Origin: Streptomyces zhihengii
GTDB taxonomy: Bacteria > Actinomycetota > Actinomycetes > Streptomycetales > Streptomycetaceae
Length of the DNA: 64,000 nucleotides
NCBI RefSeq assembly: GCF_016919245.1
Contig: NZ_JAFEJA010000001.1
Location: 124,001-188,000 of the forward strand
Direction of reading: 5' to 3'
Position numbers and translations under genes: made by a program
Shown here: one piece after another, positions 58,700 to 64,000 of the stretch
Layout: every line of letters begins with the position of its first letter
Numbering within the stretch: the stretch's first letter is position 1
Notes under the pieces: model-generated
What the model saw: only the letters and a program-made list of their open reading frames with translations
The model's database searches: none
What the model was told of the DNA's origin: nothing

Positions 58700-59305
58700 C
58701 TACCCGGCGGGCGCCCGCGCCCCGTCGTGCCCGTCGCCCTCGCCGGTGTCGCGCTGATGGCCGCGGCGGGCGTCGCGGTCGAAGATGCCCATGATCTCGC
58801 AGGGGCCGCCCTCGGCTCCGATCGCGTGCGGCATCATCGTCGGGAACTCGGCCGCCTGGTTGGTCTCGATGCGGAACCGGAGGTGGCCGAGCACGAGGGT
58901 CGCGGTGCCGGAGAGCACGACGAGCCACTCACGGCCGGGGTGGGCGCGCATCCGGGCGGGATTGTCGGGCGGCGGTTCGGTCATGCGCTGACGCGTGACG
59001 CTCATCCCGGGGTCGCCCTTCACGGGCCAGCGCATCAGTCCGTGGGCTCCGTCGATCACCGGGCTGATGACGACGTCGTCGGAGGCGCTCTCCACGAGCT
59101 GGTCCAGGGTGGTGTCCAGGGCGCGGGCGAGGGTGACGAGCTGGTCCAGGGCGAGGCGGCGCTGCCCGTTCTCGATCCGGCTCAGCGAGGACTGGCTGAG
59201 GTGGGCGCGGGTGGCGAGCTCCTCCAGGGACCAGCCCTGCGCGACGCGCAGGGCGCGGATCCGTTTGCGGACGAGGCTGTCCAGCGCTCCGTCGTCGTGC
59301 GTCAT
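58700..59305 (-). CDS. XRE-family regulator with C-terminal cupin
   Basis: A 201-residue protein. Helix-turn-helix at residues 8-65 (I-R-A-L-R-V-A-Q-G-W-S-L-E-E-L-A-T-R-A-H; L-S-Q-S-S-L-S-R-I-E-N-G-Q-R-R) and a cupin domain at 95-180 (G-R-E-W-L-V-V-L-S-G-T-A-T-L-V-L-G; F-P-T-M-M-P-H-A-I). Such proteins sense small metabolites through the cupin. The ATG at 59305 begins M-T-H-D-D-G-A. It is probably the regulator of the methyltransferase behind it. Confidence 0.85.
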   Translation of the reverse strand: MTHDDGALDSLVRKRIRALRVAQGWSLEELATRAHLSQSSLSRIENGQRRLALDQLVTLARALDTTLDQLVESASDDVVISPVIDGAHGLMRWPVKGDPGMSVTRQRMTEPPPDNPARMRAHPGREWLVVLSGTATLVLGHLRFRIETNQAAEFPTMMPHAIGAEGGPCEIMGIFDRDARRGHQRDTGEGDGHDGARAPAG

Positions 59306-59429
59306 GAGCAGCAGCGTATGCCTTCGGCGCAAGGGACCTCGCACGGTCGGCCGCGGTGACGCCCGGCGCTCCCGGGCCGCACCGCCGGGCGGGCCCCCGA
59401 CCGCGCCGCGGCGGTCGGGGGTGGGCGCG

Positions 59430-59822
59430 TCACGGCTCGTCCTGGCTCGCCAGGGCGTGCCGGATCGCGGCGAGGGCGTCCTCCCTGGTGACGTCGAGCT
59501 GTCTGACGGCGGCGGCGAAGGCGGCGGCGTGCTCGGTGAGCTTCGCCCTGCCGTCGGAGGCGGTCGGCGGGGCGATGACCTGGGTGCCCGATCCCCGGCG
59601 GCTCCGGACGAGGCCGGCGGCCTCCAGCTCCCGGTAGGCCCGCACCACGGTGTTGTTGGCCAGTCCGAGGTCGGAGGCGAGCTGGCGCACGGACGGCAGC
59701 CTGGCACCCTGCGCCAGGCGCCCGACCGAGATCAGATCCGCAAGCTGGGCCCGGAGCTGCTCGTACGGGGGTACGGGGGACGCGTGGTTGACGTTGATGC
59801 TGATGCTGTCGTCGTTCGTCAT
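59430..59822 (-). CDS. GntR-family regulator (YhcF-like)
   Basis: A 130-residue protein. Winged helix-turn-helix at about 18-80 (P-P-Y-E-Q-L-R-A-Q-L-A-D-L-I; G-A-R-L-P-S-V-R-Q-L-A-S-D-L-G-L-A-N-N-T-V-V-R-A-Y-R-E-L) and a short C-terminal dimer helix pair, the size and form of the YtrA/YhcF subgroup that regulates a co-transcribed membrane protein or ABC exporter. Its start overlaps the stop of the preceding membrane protein gene by four bases. The two TGACAC palindromes upstream of that gene are its likely operators. Confidence 0.85.
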   Translation of the reverse strand: MTNDDSISINVNHASPVPPYEQLRAQLADLISVGRLAQGARLPSVRQLASDLGLANNTVVRAYRELEAAGLVRSRRGSGTQVIAPPTASDGRAKLTEHAAAFAAAVRQLDVTREDALAAIRHALASQDEP

Positions 59823-60574
59823 CGCCGAGCTCCAAGGTAGGCCTGCGGCAGCATCACAACACACAGGCAGTGCGCGGCCGTCACGGCGGCGGCGAGGGCC
59901 ACGAAGGAGAGCATCTGCGCCGGCACGTCGGTCGTCATGCCCGCGCAGGGCGGGGTCGGCAGCCCGCGGGCCATCGTCAGGGAGACGACGAGGAGGGGGA
60001 CGCTGACGGTCATCCCCCACGCGGCGACAGCCGCACGGGCGTTGACACGGCGCTGCTCGTCGCCGCCCGCCCGTGCGACGACACGGCGCACGAGCAGCAC
60101 GCAGGCGACGGTGCCGAGGACGAGGCCGCCCAGCGCCGGCCAGACGTCTCCGGCGCCCGGCCAGGGCGAGAACGGCCGGGCGCCACCGGGACAGGTGCCG
60201 GACAGCGCTCCCGCCGGGCGACCGCCCTCGCCCGTCGCCGCCGTCACGACGGCGATGATCAGCAGCACCGACAGGACGGCGGCCTGCACGACGAGCGACA
60301 CCGCCAGGGACCGGGGGACGTAGTCGCGGATCCGGCGGGGCGTCAGCCCGGCCATCCGCGTCCAGCCCGGACCCGGCCGTGCGGCGACGTCCGCCGCGAA
60401 CACACCCGCCATCACGCACAGACCCAGGGCAAGGGCCCCGTGGAGCAGGTCCGCCCGTGACGCGGATCCGAGGGACACCACCACGTTGACGGCCAGGCCG
60501 ACGGCGGCGCCGGCCAGCCGGGCGGGCGTGTCCCACCTCGGCGTCCTCGTACTCCCGGTTCTCGCCACAGCCAT
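59819..60574 (-). CDS. membrane protein of the GntR operon
   Basis: A 251-residue protein with about five to six hydrophobic segments: 22-42 (L-A-G-A-A-V-G-L-A-V-N-V-V-V-S-L), 45-65, 92-115 (L-A-V-S-L-V-V-Q-A-A-V-L-S-V-L-L-I-I), 140-160, 180-205 and 220-240. GntR subgroup partners of this size act as permease-like proteins, but no ABC motif is seen. ATG 60574 has GGGGAGCCGGC upstream. It is the first gene of the GntR operon. Confidence 0.75.
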   Translation of the reverse strand: MAVARTGSTRTPRWDTPARLAGAAVGLAVNVVVSLGSASRADLLHGALALGLCVMAGVFAADVAARPGPGWTRMAGLTPRRIRDYVPRSLAVSLVVQAAVLSVLLIIAVVTAATGEGGRPAGALSGTCPGGARPFSPWPGAGDVWPALGGLVLGTVACVLLVRRVVARAGGDEQRRVNARAAVAAWGMTVSVPLLVVSLTMARGLPTPPCAGMTTDVPAQMLSFVALAAAVTAAHCLCVVMLPQAYLGARR

Positions 60575-60600
60575 GCCGGCTCCCCTTCTCCCCACAAGGT

Positions 60601-60656
60601 GTATCAACTACCTGACACGATTACCCAGTTGAACAAGTGTGTCAAGTGACTGACAC
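60601..60656. promoter_or_regulatory. two GntR operators with identical geometry
   Basis: GTATCAactaccTGACAC (60601-60618) and GTGTCAagtgacTGACAC (60639-60656): six-base arms, six-base spacer, centres 38 bp apart. One covers the -35 region and the other starts at the -10 of the promoter at 60618-60645. Confidence 0.75.
60618..60645 (-). promoter_or_regulatory. promoter of the membrane protein-GntR operon
   Basis: Minus strand TTGACA (60645-60640), 16 bases, TAATCG (60623-60618), 44 bases upstream of the ATG at 60574. Both operators overlap it. Confidence 0.65.
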
Positions 60657-60830
60657 GGTTTGGCGCGGCCGAGCCCCGGGCACCGCGCCACGGAGGCCCT
60701 CGGCGCGCCGGTCCGCCGGTGTGCCCACACGGAGCGGGCGTCATGGGACACGACAGGAACCACCGGCCCCTCTCGCGCCGTCCCTCTCCTACGCCGGGGG
60801 CGAGCGGAGTCGGAGGGCGGAGGTGTGCCG

Positions 60831-62183
60831 ATGCGCGCGGGTGTCGTTCTGGACGGCCGGTACGAGCTGCGCGAACGCCTCGGCGAGGGCGGCATGGGCG
60901 AGGTGTGGCGGGGGCACGACCGGCGCCTGGACCGTGCCGTCGCGGTCAAGACCGTGCGGGACACGGCCCGCCCCCTGCTGCTCGCCCGGCTGGAGCGCGA
61001 GGCACGGGCCGCCGGCCGTCTGACCCACCCTCACATCGTGGCCGTGCACGACAGCAACCGGGTCGTGTTCGAGGGCGTGCCCGCCGTCTACCTGGTGATG
61101 GAGCTGCTGCCGGGACTGCCCCTGTCGGCCGAACTCGCCCGCGGTCTGCCGCCCGTGCCGCAGGCCCTCGAATGGGCGGCACAGGTCGCGGACGCGCTGG
61201 CGGCCGTGCACACGCCGGAGGTGGGCATCGTCCACCGCGACCTCAAACCGGGCAACATCATGATCACGCACGGTCTGGTCAAGCTCCTCGACTTCGGCAT
61301 CGCCCTGCTGTCCGGCACGGCGGACACCTCCACGCGACTGACCGAGACCGGCCATGTCGTGGGCACGGTCGCCTACATGGCGCCCGAGCAGTGCCTGGGA
61401 TCCCGTGCGATCGACGGCCGCACCGATCTGTACGCGCTGGGCTGTCTGCTGGTCACCCTGCTGACCGGCCGGCCGCCGTTCCCGATGGACATCGGCATGA
61501 TGGGAGTGCTCTACCACCACGTCCACGAAGCGCCGCCGCTGCCCGGCTCCCGGCGGCCCGGCATCCCCGGGCCGGTGGACGCCCTGGTGGAGCGCCTGCT
61601 CGCCAAGGACCCGGACGATCGCCCCGCGCACGCCGCCGAAGTGCGGGACATCCTGCGCGCCCTGGCCGCGGACATCCGCACCCCGGCTCCCCCGCCGGCG
61701 GCGGCCCCTCCGGCGGGGCAGGTCCGCCCGGCGACGACGACAGCGGCGGGGGCACCACCCGCTCCGGCGACCCCCGCGCCAGCCGTCGCCGCACCCACGG
61801 CGACCACGGGACCGCTGCCCGCACCCCGCGACGCGGTCCCGCCGTCGCCCCCGCCGGACCGTGAGCGGGTCCGGCGGCGCCTCGACGCCGTCGAGGCGGT
61901 ACGCAGCAACCGTGACCGGTCACCGGCCGACCGCGACGCCCAGGCGGCACGCATGCTGCGCGCCCTGCTGCCCGATCTCGCCCTGCTGTACGGCCCGGAC
62001 GCACGCGAGACGCTCGCCGCCCGGCTCACCCTCGCGGAGAGCGTGGCCACCAACGACCCCGAACAGGCCGTGGCCCTGCTGGAAGACCTGATACCGGACC
62101 TGGTCCGCACACGGCGCCGGCGCAGCCGGCTCACCCGGGCCGCCCGGGCGGCACTCGCCCGGGAACGACAGCGCTGCTGGTGA
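60831..62183 (+). CDS. soluble Hanks-type Ser/Thr protein kinase with TPR-like tail
   Basis: A 450-residue kinase. Gly loop G-E-G-G-M-G-E-V (18-25), Lys 40 in V-A-V-K, catalytic loop H-R-D-L-K-P-G-N near 137, D-F-G near 157, and M-A-P-E-Q near 183 are all intact, so it should be active. A Pro/Ala-rich linker (about 283-335) leads to a C-terminal helical segment (L-Y-G-P-D-A-R-E-T-L-A-A-R-L-T-L-A-E-S-V) with the kinesin-light-chain-type TPR pattern. There is no membrane segment, unlike PknB-type sensors. GGAGG lies before ATG 60831. It is divergent from the GntR operon. Substrates unknown. Confidence 0.87.
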   Translation: MRAGVVLDGRYELRERLGEGGMGEVWRGHDRRLDRAVAVKTVRDTARPLLLARLEREARAAGRLTHPHIVAVHDSNRVVFEGVPAVYLVMELLPGLPLSAELARGLPPVPQALEWAAQVADALAAVHTPEVGIVHRDLKPGNIMITHGLVKLLDFGIALLSGTADTSTRLTETGHVVGTVAYMAPEQCLGSRAIDGRTDLYALGCLLVTLLTGRPPFPMDIGMMGVLYHHVHEAPPLPGSRRPGIPGPVDALVERLLAKDPDDRPAHAAEVRDILRALAADIRTPAPPPAAAPPAGQVRPATTTAAGAPPAPATPAPAVAAPTATTGPLPAPRDAVPPSPPPDRERVRRRLDAVEAVRSNRDRSPADRDAQAARMLRALLPDLALLYGPDARETLAARLTLAESVATNDPEQAVALLEDLIPDLVRTRRRRSRLTRAARAALARERQRCW

Positions 62184-62404
62184 GTCCCGTGCGCACACGG
62201 GCACCGGACCGGCCGCCGGGCCGACCCGACGCCCGCCCGCTCCCCGGCCCTTCGCCGCGGCCGGGCCCCGGGGGCCGCCCCGGCGCGCGCGTCCGTGGCC
62301 GGCAGACCATCGGCCGCGGACGCGGAAGGGGAATCCGGGCGCCACCGCCCGTGTTGGCGCCAGGGACGCACGCGTGCCCCGCCGACGCCCAGGAGGCCCC
62401 CGAC

Positions 62405-63103
62405 ATGCCCGTGCCGGAGTTCGACGCCCTCGTGTTCGACGTGCTCGGCACACTCGTCGACGAGCCCGCCGGCATCCGTGCCGGTCTTCGCGCGCTGGAT
62501 CCCTCGCTCGACGAGCCGCGCGTCGAGGAGTTGCTGTCGCTGTGGTACCGGCACATCGAGCAGGAGCAGCGCCTCATCCTCGACGGCACACGCCCCTACC
62601 GCACCAGCGAGGCCGTCGACCTCGAAGCCGCCCGGCTCGTCGCCGCCGCCGTGTCGGTCGACGACCCCGCCGCCGTCGCCGCGCTGGCCCGGTCGGCCCG
62701 CAGGCTGCCGCCGTGGCCGGACACCCTGCGAGGACTCTCCCGGCTCGCCGAGCGCCACCCGGTCATCGGACTCTCCAACGCCGGCCGGACGGCGCTGCTG
62801 GACATCAACGCCCACGCCGGACTCCGGTGGCACCAGGCTCTGTCCGCCCAGGACGCCCGCACCTACAAGCCCGACCCGGCGGTCTACCGACTGGCCGTCA
62901 CCGCCTCCGGCCGGCCGCCCGAGCGGCTCCTGATGGTGGCCGCCCACGCCTGGGATCTGCGCGGAGCCCAGGCCCTCGGACTCCGCACGGCCTACGTCCA
63001 CCGCCCCGTGGGCGATCCGCCCACCGGCGCCGACACCTTCGACGTGTACGCCGACAGCCTGACCGGCCTCGCCGACCTGCTCGAACGGGCCCGACCGGTT
63101 TGA
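62405..63103 (+). CDS. HAD-family hydrolase (haloacid dehalogenase type II-like)
   Basis: A 232-residue enzyme with motif I F-D-V-L-G-T-L-V-D (Asp 12), motif II L-S-N-A-G near 123, the Lys motif K-P-D-P-A-V-Y near 158 and the acidic motif near 180 (A-A-H-A-W-D-L-R-G-A). This matches L-2-haloacid dehalogenase-like HAD proteins, which use the first Asp as nucleophile on haloacids or phosphates. AGGAGG lies before ATG 62405. The 3' end (stop at 63101-63103) is part of a local direct repeat. Confidence 0.82.
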   Translation: MPVPEFDALVFDVLGTLVDEPAGIRAGLRALDPSLDEPRVEELLSLWYRHIEQEQRLILDGTRPYRTSEAVDLEAARLVAAAVSVDDPAAVAALARSARRLPPWPDTLRGLSRLAERHPVIGLSNAGRTALLDINAHAGLRWHQALSAQDARTYKPDPAVYRLAVTASGRPPERLLMVAAHAWDLRGAQALGLRTAYVHRPVGDPPTGADTFDVYADSLTGLADLLERARPV

Positions 63104-63232
63104 GCGGGCGCCGGGGCGGGGAGCTCCGGGCCGGCGCGGCCCGCCTGACCGAGCTCGGTCGGCCGAAACGAGCCCGACCGGCTTGAGCGGGCGCCGGGGC
63201 AGGGAGATCCGGGCCGGCCGGCGCGGTCCGCC
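63090..63232. repeat. imperfect direct repeat spanning the HAD stop codon
   Basis: About 57 bp starting CCCGACCGGTTTGAGCGGGC at 63090 is repeated from 63173 (CCCGACCGGCTTGAGCGGGC), an offset of 83 bp, with a few substitutions and a four-base insertion. The 14-bp palindrome GACCGAGCTCGGTC (63148-63161) lies between and may be a terminator. Confidence 0.75.
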
Positions 63233-63292
63233 CCGGCACGCGGAGCAGGGCGTGACGGTGCGGGCCGGGGCAGGCGAACGGCCGGACGACCG

Positions 63293-63868
63293 CTACTCGT
63301 TGATGGTCTCCAGGTATTCGTCCGCGCCCTCCTGGTCGATACTCCCCTGCGCCAGCAGGTGGGCGACCACATCCCTCGCGATCGCCTTTCCGTGCCCGCA
63401 CGCGTCCATGACCACCGCATCCAGCAGCCCCCCGATGCCCAGGGCCACCGCGAGGTCGGCCATCCTCCGCCAGGCCGGCCGAGACCCGTGCTCCTGCGCC
63501 TCCTCGGCCTCGATCAGGGCGTCGGTGGTCGGGTACGCCGGAGCTGTCCCCACGGCGATCGCCGCCGCGTGCTTCAGCGCCGCGGGAACCACGTGCAGGA
63601 TCAACTCGTGCAGGAGGCCGTCGTACAGGCCGTCGCCGCCGCCTCCGATCTGCAGGGTGACGGTGATCTGGGTGTCGGGCTGCACCCAGTCGATGCGGGT
63701 GTTCTGGAGGCGGGTCCGGGATCGGACCGTGTCGACCAGGACCATGAGCCGGATGACCGGATCGTCCAGGACCGCTTGGACGGTGGCGTCATGAACGGCG
63801 ACGGCCTCGATGAACTGTTTCGCACGGCCCTTCAGTCGGTCAGGTGCGTTGTCCCTCATGATCAGCAC
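63293..63868 (-). CDS. hypothetical protein, 191 residues
   Basis: A cytoplasmic protein starting V-L-I-M-R-D-N-A-P-D-R-L-K-G-R-A-K. It has a helical N-terminus (F-I-E-A-V-A-V-H-D-A-T-V-Q-A-V-L-D-D), a strand-rich middle (I-D-W-V-Q-P-D-T-Q-I-T-V-T-L-Q-I-G-G-G-G-D-G) and a helical C-terminal half (A-L-I-E-A-E-E-A-Q-E-H; A-I-A-R-D-V-V-A-H-L-L). No domain recognised. The GTG at 63868 has GGGGGAAACC directly upstream, better than ATG 63859 or the start at 63898. Confidence 0.65.
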   Translation of the reverse strand: MLIMRDNAPDRLKGRAKQFIEAVAVHDATVQAVLDDPVIRLMVLVDTVRSRTRLQNTRIDWVQPDTQITVTLQIGGGGDGLYDGLLHELILHVVPAALKHAAAIAVGTAPAYPTTDALIEAEEAQEHGSRPAWRRMADLAVALGIGGLLDAVVMDACGHGKAIARDVVAHLLAQGSIDQEGADEYLETINE

Positions 63869-63972
63869 GGTTTCCCCCCGGTCTGCCGAGCGGGCCACGG
63901 CCGGCCCGCGATGTCCACGACGTTAAGGGAGCAACCGGCCGACTGGGGCCCACTTGAGGCAATTACGTGTCA

Positions 63973-63986
63973 TCCACATAAGTGGA
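63973..63986. promoter_or_regulatory. short inverted repeat upstream of the last gene
   Basis: TCCAC-ATAA-GTGGA within a notably A/T-richer stretch (63925-64000), about 105 bases before the start at 63868; possibly an operator or promoter region. Confidence 0.4.
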
Positions 63987-64000
63987 ATGGTTTTCGCCGC

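Noticed and set aside
1..64000. CRISPR arrays, tRNA or rRNA genes, prophage or integrase, insertion sequences
   Set aside because: I saw no regularly spaced repeats with unique spacers, no RNA gene signatures and no transposase or integrase motifs on either strand.

Overview
This window comes from the chromosome of a Streptomyces-type actinomycete. The DNA is very GC-rich with G or C at almost every third codon position, GTG starts are frequent, divergent regulator/target pairs are common, and typical Streptomyces families are present (DUF6233, SWIM/DUF6493, PucR-type regulators, Tat-exported glycoside hydrolase, FxSxx-COOH peptide system). I saw no rRNA, tRNA, CRISPR array, insertion sequence or prophage.

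Region by region. 1-8 kb: the edge of an Imm35/YrhB-like gene, a small membrane protein, a long HelD-like UvrD-superfamily ATPase, a membrane protein, a fosmidomycin-resistance-type MFS exporter divergent from an AraC regulator, and a DUF6233 pair. 8-14.5 kb: a decayed stretch with a gene interrupted by an in-frame TGA, a carboxylesterase remnant, a probable LuxR remnant, plus a small secreted protein, an ArsR-like regulator, a HEAT-repeat protein and a SUMF1-like protein. 14.5-20.1 kb: a TetR regulator next to five 17-bp tandem repeats, three alpha/beta hydrolase or carboxylesterase genes and a PucR regulator.

20.1-34.6 kb is the highlight: eight minus-strand genes in two adjacent, tightly packed operons. 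The upstream one (read from 34.6 kb) encodes a TIR-domain protein, a protein with two membrane segments and a macro-like domain, FxsC (TIR-like) and a large ParA/TIR-like/NB-ARC/TPR protein. The downstream one encodes the FxsA precursor ending F-N-S-A-L, the radical SAM/SPASM maturase FxsB, an AAC(3)-family acetyltransferase and a second large FxsT protein. The pair TIR + membrane/macro has the layout of type II Thoeris defence (TIR makes a nucleotide signal, the macro effector binds it and acts at the membrane). Here it sits 29 bp upstream of the RiPP-type FxSxx-COOH system, so the whole may be one immune or conflict locus with four TIR-like domains.

34.6-64 kb: an ArsR/SRPBCC operon with two clear operators, a DUF427 protein, a nitroreductase/MarR divergent pair with palindromes, a variant LRR protein, VOC and cupin proteins, the SWIM/DUF6493 pair, DedA-like protein, TetR/GNAT pair with overlapping palindromes, MBL hydrolase, MFS/LysR pair, 2H phosphoesterase, Tat-exported GH99-like enzyme with FN3 and discoidin-type modules, a secreted carboxylesterase, methyltransferase, XRE/cupin regulator, a GntR operon with two matching operators, a soluble Ser/Thr kinase with a TPR-like tail, a HAD hydrolase and an unknown protein. 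Several convergent gene pairs are separated by strong inverted repeats that look like bidirectional terminators.
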